From NCBI GenBank assembly GCA_024695285.1, contig JAILIM010000024.1, positions 1 through 64,000 of the forward strand: a DNA stretch of 64,000 nucleotides, given 5' to 3'. A program made the position numbers and the translations under genes. Under the pieces are notes generated by a model, which had not been told where the DNA came from, ran no database searches, and saw only the letters and a list, made by a program, of their open reading frames with translations. The DNA is from Bacteroidales bacterium. GTDB taxonomy: Bacteria; Bacteroidota; Bacteroidia; Bacteroidales; UBA932. This document shows positions 8,033-15,585 of the stretch, one piece after another (positions within the stretch are counted from its first letter, which is position 1; each line of letters opens with the position of its first letter).

Positions 8033-9787
8033 ATGAAAAAGATTCTGACGACGCTCGCAGCCGTCCTTTGCTGCGCTGCAATGTTTTTGTCCTGTAACAA
8101 GGATGAATCCCCTTCCGGATTCAAGGTCTTTGGGGGCACTTGGGTCACCGATGCATCCGGAAAGACTTTTTCCATCTGGAACTACGGCAAGGCGTGGAAC
8201 GTGTGGACGTTCAACGCCGACGGCACAGGCGCGTGCGACGTCTTCTTTCTGGCGGGCGAAGAGCCCGTGGCCATCCAACACCAGCCGTTTACCTACACCG
8301 CAGAGAATAGCAAACTGGTCACCCTGATGGACGACGGTCCCTGGGACTGGACGTACAAGACTGAGGGTGGTAAACTGACGTTAAGTTACGAAGGTTCCAG
8401 CGGCATGACTTTCGACAAGGCCGATGCCGCCCAGACCGCCCGGTTTGACGAGTGGGGCAAGCGCGAGCTGCTCTCTGTTCCCGGCCTGCAGGCCCGCTAC
8501 ACCATCTTCGTCTATGGCAATTGCGGGGGAAGGATGGACAGCATCATAGAGAAAGACTTCTGGGAAGCGGTGAGGCCCTACCTGACTGACTCCACCAAGG
8601 TGCGCGTGGCTGTCCTCTACAAATACGGCCAGGACACCAGCGGCCAGCTGACCGACGACGGCGATGTGGTGTGGTTCGAGCTCAACAGCGAGACCGACTT
8701 GGACAACCTGCATTCGGAGGGATTGAACGGCCTCGGCATGCACACCGAGGCCATCGCCACCAAACTCTACGACCCCAACACCATCCACCGGTTCATCGAG
8801 TTCAGCAGCCTCTTCTGCCCTGCCGAGGATTATATCTTCACCATCTGGGGCCACGGCAACGGCTTCGACCCCATGAACGACATCCCCGGCAAATACTTAG
8901 AAAATCCTGATGCCACACGCGGCGTCATCGGCGACGAGTGGAACGGCGGCGAAAGGCTCGACATGTACGAACTCTCGCAGGCCATCAAGGCTACGGGTCA
9001 CGCCCCGCTGAAGGCCATCTTCTTTAACAACTGTCTGATGGGCAACATGGAGTCGCAGACTGAACTGCGCGACGTAGCCGAGTACATTGCTTGCTCTGCC
9101 CACCTGCTCTCCACCGGCTACATCGTATTGCCCGCCTTCATCAGAGGACTCATCGAGAAGGGCAATGTGGAGGATGCTTTCGCCTACATGCTAAGCAACA
9201 TCACCCCCGGATGGCAGAATTGCTACAAGAATGATCAAGGCATGGCCTTTAATGGCGACTTAAAGCTGCTGCGCACCAGCGAACTGGACGGAGTTATCGA
9301 TGTCTGCAAGCGACTGGCCGACCGTCTCATCGCCCTCTACCCGTCGCAGCAGGAGGGCATTGACCTGGCCACCAAGCAAGTTTATAGATTCTACCTGGCA
9401 TCCGACAACATCGAAACCAATTATATCAATCCATTCTTCGACCTCCAAGACTATGCCGACAAGCTGGCCGCCAGCACGGGCGACACCGAACTGACAGCCA
9501 TTGCCGCCGACCTGCGCAATGCCTTCGGCAAGGCAATCCTCCAGTACACCGACGTCAACTGGAGTGTGCAGCACCTCGACCACTACAGTCTCAGCGTCAA
9601 CCTCTATAATCAGACTTCCTACAACTACGACTATATTGGAAACGGGTCTGAAGCCAAGAGCAACATCGGCACGGGCTACGAGCAGTGTACCTTCCACAAA
9701 CTAACCGGCTGGGGCAATTTCCTACGCATCAACAACGGCCAGCCCTGGGGCAATCCCACTTGCGGTGGTGGCGGAGCGATTAAATAA
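8033..9787 (+). CDS. C11 (clostripain) family cysteine peptidase, lipoprotein
   Basis: 584 aa with a lipoprotein signal ending FLSC (Cys21). Residues about 30-140 form a small beta-rich domain (GTWVTDASGKTFSIWNYG) resembling lipocalin-like modules. The C11 catalytic core follows: TIFVYGNCGGRMDS near 155, the catalytic His in IWGHGNGFDP near 273, and the catalytic Cys in FFNNCLMGNMES near 333. Clostripain-family enzymes cleave mainly after Arg or Lys. The gene ends by sharing one base with the following M13 gene (TAATG), so the two are translationally coupled. Role inferred: surface or periplasmic protein digestion, perhaps including toxin or zymogen processing as for other Bacteroidales C11 enzymes. 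Confidence 0.85.
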   Translation: MKKILTTLAAVLCCAAMFLSCNKDESPSGFKVFGGTWVTDASGKTFSIWNYGKAWNVWTFNADGTGACDVFFLAGEEPVAIQHQPFTYTAENSKLVTLMDDGPWDWTYKTEGGKLTLSYEGSSGMTFDKADAAQTARFDEWGKRELLSVPGLQARYTIFVYGNCGGRMDSIIEKDFWEAVRPYLTDSTKVRVAVLYKYGQDTSGQLTDDGDVVWFELNSETDLDNLHSEGLNGLGMHTEAIATKLYDPNTIHRFIEFSSLFCPAEDYIFTIWGHGNGFDPMNDIPGKYLENPDATRGVIGDEWNGGERLDMYELSQAIKATGHAPLKAIFFNNCLMGNMESQTELRDVAEYIACSAHLLSTGYIVLPAFIRGLIEKGNVEDAFAYMLSNITPGWQNCYKNDQGMAFNGDLKLLRTSELDGVIDVCKRLADRLIALYPSQQEGIDLATKQVYRFYLASDNIETNYINPFFDLQDYADKLAASTGDTELTAIAADLRNAFGKAILQYTDVNWSVQHLDHYSLSVNLYNQTSYNYDYIGNGSEAKSNIGTGYEQCTFHKLTGWGNFLRINNGQPWGNPTCGGGGAIK

Positions 9788-11745
9788 TGAACAATCAAAA
9801 AACAAGGGAAAAAGCAATGAGAAAGATATTCTATCTGATGGCGATGGCCACCGTGGTGCTGAATCTGAGCGCCTGCCATACAAACGATCCTGACGAGCCT
9901 AAGAAAATGGTTGACAACGGAGTTTGGCCCGTGCCCGCCGACGCGGGGGACGAGAGTTACAAGCCCGGCGACGATTTCTTCATGTACTGCAATGGCGGGT
10001 TCTGGAAAAGCGCCCAGGTAGATGAGTCAAAAGTCGACGTCAATTGCTGGGCAAAGGTGGAGGTGCCCAGGCTGATGGATCAGCGCCTTGCCGCACTGAA
10101 TATTCCCTCGCTGGAGAAGATCAAGAGCGACATCGCCCGCCGCGACGAGGCGACCATCGCTTTGCAGCAGCAACGCTTGCAGGAGGCAAAGGCCCGTGTG
10201 GATGCCCTCCAGACCCCCGAGGATGCCTGGCTGTTGGCGGCCCGGATGATGAAAGAGGGCTACCATCTGCTTATTAACCTTATGCCATTCTCTCATAACG
10301 GCCGCCTCGCATTATGCATCGGAATAGACAACAGCAACGAATACGCGGCTCCGATGCTCAAGCCAGGGGATGATCTGGCGTGGCGGTTGGCCAATGACCC
10401 TCAAATGCTTGCACAGGTGCGTCCGCTCATGGGCGCTGCCACCAAAAGCATCGACGCGGAACGATGGCCCATGCTGGTTACCATGATGCAAGAGTTGGGC
10501 GTAGCGCCCGAGAATGCCTACTTCGCCGGTGAAAACCCGATCGTAGTTCAGCAGGGAAAGACGGAAGCCAATATCCAGGTGTTCGACATGATTCAGAACC
10601 TTGACGTTGATGGGTTCAAGCAGAACATCCTCCTTCCCGCCATCATGGCCGACGCCGTCGTGTTCAGCGACGAAACCTCCCTGACACAAGAGGAGCTGGT
10701 GAACTTCATCAGCAAGAAATACCTGCGTTACGAACGCTCGAAGATCTTCGCCGATGCCTACGTTACCGCCGAGATGAAGCAGCGTGCGCTCGCCCTCTGC
10801 GAACAGATGCGCGAGACCTTCCGCCAGCGCATCAATGCAAGCTCATGGATGAGCGATGCATCAAAGCAGAGCGCCCGCCGCAAACTTGACGCCATGACCT
10901 TCAACGTAGGCTACCCCGACCAGTGGATGACAGAGGGCCTGCCCGACCTAAGCTCTTGTAAGACCATCCTAGACGATGTGCTCGCCCTCCGCAGCACCCT
11001 GTTACAATTCAACATCAGTCTTGCAGACCAGCCCACGGTCAAGGCCGGCTTCCTTAGCAACATCGCCAACTCGTTTGACCTCACCGAAGCCAACGCCTTC
11101 TATGCGCTCAATCACAACTCTATGAACATCCTGCCCGCATGGCTCATGGAGCCCTATTATCAGGAAGGGGCCAATGAGGCGTTCAACTACGCCACCTACT
11201 ATTGCACCGGCCACGAGATGACACACGGCTTCGACACCACCGGCTCGCAGTACGACTGGCAAGGTGATCTGGGCAGCCTCTTCGCCAACGAAGCCGACCG
11301 GCAGGAGTTCCTGCGCCGCGCACAGCAATTGATCGACCGCTACAATCAGTTCGAGGTCCTTCCATGGTCACTGCCCGGTCTTTATGCCGACGGTGGCTTC
11401 ACCGTGGCCGAGAACATCGCGGACTTGGGCGGATTCCTTCTGGCATACGAAACTTATCTGCGCCACTTGCGCGAAAGCGGCTTCACCGGAGAGCAGTACG
11501 ACTTACAGCGCCGCCGCTTCTACCTTGCCTACGCCTGGCAGCTACACGGCAAGTACAGCGTCAAATACGCCCACGACCGCACCCTCGGGGCAGATGACGC
11601 CCCCGGTGCCAAGGACACGCACTCCCTTCTCCGAGAGCGCGTTAACGGCGTGGTCATGAACACAGACGACTGGTACGAACTCTTCCCCGTCCAGCCCGAA
11701 GACAAGCTTTACTGCAAGGATGCGAACCGCGTAAGAATATGGTAA
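9787..11745 (+). CDS. M13 family zinc metallopeptidase (neprilysin/PepO-like), lipoprotein
   Basis: 652 aa from the ATG at 9787. The ATG at 9817 gives a cleaner lipoprotein signal (MRKIFYLMAMATVVLNLSAC) and could be the true start. Zinc-binding HExxH appears as CTGHEMTHGFD near residue 475 and the third ligand as VAENIADLGG near 541, both diagnostic of M13. The N-terminal half carries the usual helical M13_N domain with GDDFFMYCNGGFWKS at its start. The C-terminus ends CKDANRVRIW, like the CxxW end of M13 enzymes. It should cut short peptides, complementing the S41 and C11 peptidases ahead of it. It is the last gene of the operon; a terminator follows at 11794-11838. Confidence 0.88.
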   Translation: MNNQKTREKAMRKIFYLMAMATVVLNLSACHTNDPDEPKKMVDNGVWPVPADAGDESYKPGDDFFMYCNGGFWKSAQVDESKVDVNCWAKVEVPRLMDQRLAALNIPSLEKIKSDIARRDEATIALQQQRLQEAKARVDALQTPEDAWLLAARMMKEGYHLLINLMPFSHNGRLALCIGIDNSNEYAAPMLKPGDDLAWRLANDPQMLAQVRPLMGAATKSIDAERWPMLVTMMQELGVAPENAYFAGENPIVVQQGKTEANIQVFDMIQNLDVDGFKQNILLPAIMADAVVFSDETSLTQEELVNFISKKYLRYERSKIFADAYVTAEMKQRALALCEQMRETFRQRINASSWMSDASKQSARRKLDAMTFNVGYPDQWMTEGLPDLSSCKTILDDVLALRSTLLQFNISLADQPTVKAGFLSNIANSFDLTEANAFYALNHNSMNILPAWLMEPYYQEGANEAFNYATYYCTGHEMTHGFDTTGSQYDWQGDLGSLFANEADRQEFLRRAQQLIDRYNQFEVLPWSLPGLYADGGFTVAENIADLGGFLLAYETYLRHLRESGFTGEQYDLQRRRFYLAYAWQLHGKYSVKYAHDRTLGADDAPGAKDTHSLLRERVNGVVMNTDDWYELFPVQPEDKLYCKDANRVRIW

Positions 11746-11790
11746 TTATCGGACAATCCAACCCAGCCCGAGGAGTATTCCACCGATAAT
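11745..11790 (+). repeat. 8-bp inverted repeat overlapping the M13 stop codon
   Basis: ATTATCGG at 11745-11752 pairs with CCGATAAT at 11783-11790, with a 30-nt loop. It begins at the last base of the M13 gene and is probably part of the 3' end structure of that operon. Confidence 0.3.
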
Positions 11791-11793
11791 ACA

Positions 11794-11838
11794 AAAACCA
11801 TCACAAGGCGCTGATTAGCAATCACTTGCGATGGTTTT
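11794..11838. terminator. Bidirectional terminator of the M13 operon and, before integration, of tRNA-Arg
   Basis: AAAACCATC-A-CAAG (11794-11807) pairs with CTTG-C-GATGGTTTT (11825-11838), one A/C mismatch. T-rich runs follow on both strands. Read on the minus strand it lies three bases beyond the 8-bp att core. In the empty chromosome it would therefore directly follow tRNA-Arg, which fits a tRNA terminator now separated from its gene by the inserted element. Confidence 0.6.
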
Positions 11839-11841
11839 CTT

Positions 11842-11849
11842 GTAGCCCC
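11842..11849. other. Left attachment core (attL) of the integrative element
   Basis: GTAGCCCC, identical to 17118-17125; the next bases differ on both sides (T/G before, T/A after). Short identities are normal for large serine recombinases. Joining the right element end to this site gives attP; joining 11841 to 17118 restores a tRNA end followed by the terminator at 11794-11838. Confidence 0.55.
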
Positions 11850-11949
11850 TAGTGAACTGTTGTCGAACAGGTTCTTGGAAGATTTGGATAGGATATGGGC
11901 GTTGAAGCCTTGGATTCCCGACCCTCAGGACCCGACCACGTGGAAATAG
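11850..11949 (+). other. Predicted alternative 3' end of the recombinase gene, used only in the circular form
   Basis: If the element excises by recombination between the two GTAGCCCC copies, the large serine recombinase frame runs on from GTA-GCC-CC into this stretch and stays open for 32 more codons. It reads through LKPWIPDPQDP and stops at TAG 11947-11949. The integrated gene instead stops after 9 codons read antisense to the tRNA. This predicts a free-form protein of about 547 aa with its own C-terminal tail. Confidence 0.45.
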
Positions 11950-12211
11950 TATTTTGATTCCAACACGTTTTGGCAAAGATTCGCTTTGCAATTTCGGTGT
12001 CCCATACCCCCTATACTGGTGTCATTATCAAATTTGTACACTGCCCAGTTCAGGTTGGAAAATAGTAGCTCCAGTAGGCATATTACCCGTTGGATACGAT
12101 AGATATATCCTAGGTTTCATATTACCAAGATTGTACTACTCTTTCTTGACTTTCTTGGCTTTCCACACTATTTATAAAACGAGGCAGGCATAATAAGCGC
12201 CTGAGATTAAA
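11950..12211. other. Left-end non-coding region of the element, possible replication origin
   Basis: No convincing gene is present. Several short inverted repeats occur: GCAAAG/CTTTGC at 11973-11989, GGATA and TATCC around 12091-12110, and CAGGC/GCCTG around 12186-12205. Position just upstream of the replication-initiator-like operon makes this the obvious place for an origin or regulatory region, but no nick-site consensus is recognisable. Confidence 0.25.
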
Positions 12212-12391
12212 ATGACAAATTATAAAAGACAGTACCGTCAACTAGACGATGAAACAAAACAGAAAATAAGATTAAGCAGCCGCAACAGGCCCAAGTCCGA
12301 GGAGCACAAAGAACACATCCGTCAAGGTATGTTACAGTACTGGGAAACGGTGCCTGACCGCCCTGACAATAACGACGAGTTTTACCTTTAA
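12212..12391 (+). CDS. Small NUMOD3-like DNA-binding protein of the element
   Basis: 59 aa. The core NRPKSEEHKEHIRQGM followed by an aromatic YW resembles the NUMOD3 motif found in homing nucleases and phage-associated DNA-binding proteins (S-EEHK--I---M--YW). The N-terminus is basic (TNYKRQYRQLDDETKQKIR). It precedes the replication-initiator-like gene by 6 bases and is probably cotranscribed. Function is inferred as DNA binding linked to replication or its control. It may be missed by gene finders because of its length. Confidence 0.6.
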   Translation: MTNYKRQYRQLDDETKQKIRLSSRNRPKSEEHKEHIRQGMLQYWETVPDRPDNNDEFYL

Positions 12392-12397
12392 TGTTAG

Positions 12398-13246
12398 ATG
12401 GAATGTGTGATAGACGAGTTAAAAATCTGCTATACCGCAGATAAAGAACAACTGAACGGACTTACGAGTGTTGAGGCTGGTGACCGCTTTGATATTCCAA
12501 ATTTTCGACTTTACCGTATTATCAATGACAAGGTACGTTATTGCTACGACGTTGTCCACAAAAAAGAAAAGGTAGCCCAGTTGAGGTTTGGCTTCTACAC
12601 CGACACGGACGATAGCGAGAACTATTTGCTGCTGAAAGTCCTAAACCCAGTACTATATGACCGTGCTCTCTTGACAAAAGTAATGGGCATACCCGACTAC
12701 TTTGGGCTAGTCTGTAACAACTACACCGCTCTTGACCTAGCTATTGACACTCACTTCAACGTGCCGTCTTTCATTAAAAAGATGATGCGTTGCAAAGAGG
12801 TCACAACTATCATCAACGGCAAAGCCATAAAAGACCGCAAGGTCGTTCTTCCTGAATTGTTGTTCGAATATTCTTCTTCGCTGGACCGCCTTCGTCACCC
12901 AAGCATCACAGTTAAACAGAAGAAAGCCTTATACCACAAGAACGAAGGCATCACGGTACAGGCATACGACAAGCACGCCGAGGTAATCAACCACTCAGGT
13001 AAACAATACATATTAGACTACTACGGCAACCCCCTACGTCTTTACCGTCTGGAAGTAAGGCTCCGCTACCAAGAACTGAAAGACTATCTGAAGCTGACCA
13101 CAACCCCTGCGACCACAGACCTAATCTTCAACCAACCTTTCTTACTAGGTATGTTTTACTACCACCTCGAATCCGTAATACGATTCACGAAGGGAAGGCG
13201 CAAGATTCAGTGGAAACAACTACTGGAATGTAGTGGCAAGGTATAG
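12398..13246 (+). CDS. Replication initiator-like protein (phage gene II / Rep_trans-like)
   Basis: 282 aa. Features reminiscent of rolling-circle initiators of the Rep_trans and filamentous-phage gene II groups are ALDLAIDTHFN near residue 113 (the conserved D-x-x-x-D motif), QAYDKHAEV near 190 and LYRLEVRLRYQELKDYL near 215-231. I see no unambiguous catalytic Tyr motif, so the assignment is tentative. It lies behind the NUMOD3-like gene inside the tRNA-inserted element and would let the excised circle replicate. A shared terminator at 13318-13352 separates it from the convergent cargo gene. Confidence 0.5.
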   Translation: MECVIDELKICYTADKEQLNGLTSVEAGDRFDIPNFRLYRIINDKVRYCYDVVHKKEKVAQLRFGFYTDTDDSENYLLLKVLNPVLYDRALLTKVMGIPDYFGLVCNNYTALDLAIDTHFNVPSFIKKMMRCKEVTTIINGKAIKDRKVVLPELLFEYSSSLDRLRHPSITVKQKKALYHKNEGITVQAYDKHAEVINHSGKQYILDYYGNPLRLYRLEVRLRYQELKDYLKLTTTPATTDLIFNQPFLLGMFYYHLESVIRFTKGRRKIQWKQLLECSGKV

Positions 13247-13317
13247 ATAACAATATCCCCCACCACTGCACGTGTTACCGTGTCAAAACCTCAACTGTGT
13301 CAGTTTAAGACTACAAA

Positions 13318-13352
13318 GAAGGTGATACATCAGCACAAAATGTATCACCTTC
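13318..13352. terminator. Bidirectional terminator between the initiator and cargo genes
   Basis: GAAGGTGATACAT (13318-13330) pairs perfectly with ATGTATCACCTTC (13340-13352), 9-nt loop. T-rich sequence follows on the plus side and the convergent gene ends at 13375. Confidence 0.75.
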
Positions 13353-13374
13353 ATTCTTTATCTTAAAATGGTTG

Positions 13375-14265
13375 TTATTCCGCTTTGGATAAGAAAGTTG
13401 TGTTTGTCAGCTCTGTCCCAAAGGTCAGCCCATAGAACAAACCCTCCGGGCGTTCGACGAACGAGAGCGAATAGAACCCTTCTCCCGGGTGTGAGGCTTC
13501 ATATTCATCCTTGTCGGCAAGAACGGAGGCGGGAAGGACCGTATTGATATTAAGAGGGTAGCGGGTATCCACCCATTCAAAACCATACCCTCTGTCTTTC
13601 ATCGTTACGGTCTTGATTATGCCCTTGTCACGGATGAACAGGACATTGCTTCCAGCATCGTTCACTGCTCCCAGGATGGGGACATCCCCATACTTCTTTC
13701 TCACGCAGTCAATCGAGGAACGGATGTCATACCACCAAATTGAGCGGTTGAAGGAACTATGTGAGCAGGTCAGAAGCGTCCCGTCTTCATCAATGACGAT
13801 ATCATATTGCAGATTGTCGATTTCTTCGGTACCATCGACAAATGAAGCGACGCAGTTGAACTCATATTGTTTCTTGTCAAGACCGTTTCGGGAGACCTCG
13901 ATGACATAGTAGTTATCGCTATTGTAATCTTCGTTTTCGATGCCAGTACCAATATATGCTCTGGCAACCTTTCTGGGTATCGTATAGAGGAAATCGTCTG
14001 TATTAAACGTCTTTTCAGTAATCATCCATATCCCGTCGAGATAAATAGCCACACCATCAAGTCCATCTGCATCAATAAAACAGATTTTTGTCTCACCGTC
14101 AGACCAGTTTGAAATATCGACTATGTCAGCGGAAGGGAAACGGGTCTTGAAGTCAGTTAAAATATGCTCATCTGTTGTTGGGAGAATATCCGGTATCGTG
14201 TGCTCGCAGGAGCAGTTAAGCAACGTAACTAACAATGCCGAAATACAATAAAGAATCTTTTTCAT
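13375..14265 (-). CDS. Lipoprotein with PepSY-like/BLIP-like repeats (element cargo)
   Basis: 296 aa. Lipoprotein signal MKKILYCISALLVTLLNCSC, with Cys18 or Cys20 as the lipidated residue. The pattern FKTRFPSADIVDISNWSDGE, then CFIDADGLDGVAIYLDGIW, MITEKTF and IPRKVARAYI matches the PepSY-like 'putative beta-lactamase-inhibitor-like' proteins of Bacteroidales: a phenylalanine-rich start, a central GxW, then a proline before a helix. A second, less clear repeat follows (YDIVIDEDGTLLTCSH). Function of the family is unknown; periplasmic or surface location is expected. It has its own promoter (14288-14295) and is transcribed against the element's other genes, as typical for cargo. It shows lower G+C than the chromosomal lipoproteins in the window. 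Confidence 0.6.
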   Translation of the reverse strand: MKKILYCISALLVTLLNCSCEHTIPDILPTTDEHILTDFKTRFPSADIVDISNWSDGETKICFIDADGLDGVAIYLDGIWMITEKTFNTDDFLYTIPRKVARAYIGTGIENEDYNSDNYYVIEVSRNGLDKKQYEFNCVASFVDGTEEIDNLQYDIVIDEDGTLLTCSHSSFNRSIWWYDIRSSIDCVRKKYGDVPILGAVNDAGSNVLFIRDKGIIKTVTMKDRGYGFEWVDTRYPLNINTVLPASVLADKDEYEASHPGEGFYSLSFVERPEGLFYGLTFGTELTNTTFLSKAE

Positions 14266-14287
14266 AATACATTTTCTTAAAGGGGCG

Positions 14288-14295
14288 CAAAGTTA
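14288..14295 (-). promoter_or_regulatory. -7 promoter box of the cargo lipoprotein gene
   Basis: TAACTTTG on the minus strand fits TAnnTTTG and lies about 23 bases before the start codon at 14265. It falls directly after the stop of the preceding minus-strand gene at 14297. No clear -33 TTTG. Confidence 0.5.
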
Positions 14296-14296
14296 C

Positions 14297-14536
14297 TCAT
14301 ATTTTAGGAGAAATCCTACCCGAAGTGATAATAATACCTCGCCGAATCACGCATCTGGCATTCTTGAAGGGCTTTTCTTCGCAGATGCCATAGTTGCGAA
14401 GGTATGTGTATCCAACCCCTATGGTATCTTTGCCCCAGTGGTCACAGAGTGCCTTCAAGTTCCCATAATAATAGTGACGGTCGCCAATCTCCAAATGAAC
14501 AACCATCCGTTCCTGTTTACCGTGAATTGTGGACAT
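14297..14536 (-). CDS. Small conserved-looking mobile-element protein, unknown function
   Basis: 79 aa from the ATG at 14536. The frame extends further upstream, but a -7 box at 14561-14568 makes the longer version unlikely. The sequence (KQERMVVHLEIGDRHYYYGN, LKALCDHWGKDTIGVGYTYL) has a compact beta-hairpin followed by a helix-turn-helix-like segment (LCDHWG..TIGVGYTYLRNYG), so a DNA-binding regulator is plausible. It is divergent from the small serine recombinase, with a palindrome between them that could be its operator. I do not recognise a named family. Confidence 0.55.
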   Translation of the reverse strand: MSTIHGKQERMVVHLEIGDRHYYYGNLKALCDHWGKDTIGVGYTYLRNYGICEEKPFKNARCVIRRGIIITSGRISPKI

Positions 14537-14560
14537 GATTCTTCTGAATTCAATTACGGA

Positions 14561-14568
14561 CAAAGGTA
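14561..14568 (-). promoter_or_regulatory. -7 promoter box of the small element protein
   Basis: TACCTTTG on the minus strand fits TAnnTTTG, about 25 bases before the start at 14536. Confidence 0.5.
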
Positions 14569-14606
14569 ATAAAAAGTTGCAAAGATTAAAAATAATCTGC
14601 AAAATT

Positions 14607-14627
14607 TGCATATATTAAATATATGCA
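14607..14627. promoter_or_regulatory. Near-perfect 21-bp palindrome between divergent element genes
   Basis: Arms TGCATATATT and AATATATGCA are exact reverse complements around one central A. It lies directly before the -7 box of the small recombinase (14629-14636) and upstream of the opposite promoter (14561-14568). This is the expected position for an operator controlling both promoters. Confidence 0.55.
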
Positions 14628-14628
14628 C

Positions 14629-14636
14629 TATATTTG
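14629..14636 (+). promoter_or_regulatory. -7 promoter box of the small serine recombinase
   Basis: TATATTTG fits TAnnTTTG, 27 bases before the start at 14664. The leader contains an inverted repeat TTTGCCGT (14633-14640) with ACGGCAAA (14652-14659), which partly overlaps the box and could be a second regulatory site or leader hairpin. Confidence 0.55.
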
Positions 14637-14663
14637 CCGTACGGAATATTAACGGCAAACACT

Positions 14664-15296
14664 ATGGATAAGGTTGTAATACTGGCTCGCGTGAGCACCG
14701 ATAAGCAGGAATACCAAAGGCAGGTCAATGAACTAACTGACTATTGTGGCCGCGTAGGTTGGGTCGTTGAGGCTACGTTCTGCAACAAGATAAGCGGCGC
14801 TAAGGTCATAGAAGAGAGGCAAGAAATTCAAGACCTTATTGCCTACGTCAAGGACCACAAAATCAGCCGTGTTGTCTGTCTAGAGATTTCAAGGCTTGGG
14901 CGCAACACCCTTGAAGCCTTACGGGTCATCCAGTACCTCAACGAGCACGGTGTCAGTCTCTATGTAAAGAACTACAACCTAGAGACCCTCAACCCCGACG
15001 GCAAGATAAACCCCGTAGCAAGTCTTATATGTACCATCCTTCTGGAAATATCCAGTATGGAGAGACTGACTATCAAAGAACGTATGGCCAGTGGCCGTGA
15101 CCAGTACATAGCCAAGTGCCGCAAGGAAGGTATCAAGATTGGCCGTCCTTCCTCTTACAGGAAATCAGAAGAAGCCTACAAGCAGCAGTACGGCAAGGAA
15201 ATCAGCCTGCTCCGCAAGGGAATAAGCCTCCGTAACATCAGCGCCATAACAGGCACGTCCGTCAACACACTTCGCAAAATTAAAGACCTCAACTAG
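14664..15296 (+). CDS. Small serine recombinase (resolvase/invertase family)
   Basis: 210 aa from ATG 14664; an earlier frame start at 14634 overlaps the promoter. The N-terminal resolvase domain has the nucleophile motif LARVSTDKQ with Ser11, then KISGAKVIEERQ, VVCLEISRLGRNTLEAL and the helix E segment MERLTIKERMASG. A short C-terminal helix-turn-helix (ISAITGTSVNTLRKIKDL) completes it. Such enzymes resolve multimers or invert segments at short sites. In this element it may resolve dimers of the circular form or help control integration. I could not identify its sites, although the palindrome at 14607-14627 is a candidate. Confidence 0.85.
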   Translation: MDKVVILARVSTDKQEYQRQVNELTDYCGRVGWVVEATFCNKISGAKVIEERQEIQDLIAYVKDHKISRVVCLEISRLGRNTLEALRVIQYLNEHGVSLYVKNYNLETLNPDGKINPVASLICTILLEISSMERLTIKERMASGRDQYIAKCRKEGIKIGRPSSYRKSEEAYKQQYGKEISLLRKGISLRNISAITGTSVNTLRKIKDLN

Positions 15297-15304
15297 TAAC
15301 TTTT

Positions 15305-15336
15305 TTTGTTTTTCACATTATTTGCGCATATCTTTG
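15305..15336 (+). promoter_or_regulatory. Full promoter of the integration module
   Basis: TTTG at 15305-15308, exactly 20 bases, then TATCTTTG at 15329-15336: the best match to the Bacteroidota -33/-7 promoter in the element. It drives the 51-aa gene and the large serine recombinase. The leader is about 90 nt and contains two hairpins. Confidence 0.7.
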
Positions 15337-15368
15337 AACATGGTTGACTTCTGCAATGCATGCCAACC

Positions 15369-15409
15369 GTCGGAAATCTCCGACAATAATAAGCCACCTT
15401 TTGTGTGGC
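15369..15409 (+). terminator. Two leader hairpins, attenuator-like
   Basis: GTCGGA/TCCGAC at 15369-15384 and GCCAC/GTGGC at 15393-15409. The second is followed by a T-rich run (CAATTTTTAATTTATT). Placed between promoter and first start codon, they could attenuate recombinase expression. Confidence 0.45.
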
Positions 15410-15429
15410 ACTCAATTTTTAATTTATTA

Positions 15430-15585
15430 ATGTTAACCGTAAAACAATGTGAGAGAATTTTCACAAAATTTCATTGTACCATTTCGCAGGACGAACTAGT
15501 ACGCCTCAAACAATTCCTTGAAGGCTGGGCAAGAATCCAGATTGACGAGGAAAGAAATAATAGCCTAAACTTCCTAAACCTATGA
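15430..15585 (+). CDS. 51-aa accessory protein before the large serine recombinase
   Basis: The frame opens earlier (15322, 15340), but those starts lie in the promoter or at the expected transcript start, so ATG 15430 is preferred. The sequence MLTVKQCERIFTKFHCTISQ then DELVRLKQFLEGWARIQIDE looks like a compact helical protein with a leucine-rich amphipathic second half. It overlaps the large recombinase start by 4 bases (ATGA), so it is translationally coupled. It may act as a directionality or regulatory partner of the recombinase, which is inference from position. No family is recognised. Confidence 0.5.
   Translation: MLTVKQCERIFTKFHCTISQDELVRLKQFLEGWARIQIDEERNNSLNFLNL

Noticed and set aside
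11954..12193. 79-codon plus-strand frame at the left end of the element
   Set aside because: No recognisable motif, Cys/Trp/Tyr-rich composition unlike the neighbours, no promoter, and it covers the inverted repeats of the probable regulatory region.
13375..14265. Element cargo as a toxin or immunity gene
   Set aside because: The protein has a lipoprotein signal and PepSY-like pattern only; no toxin, antitoxin or defence motif is visible, so I left the function open.
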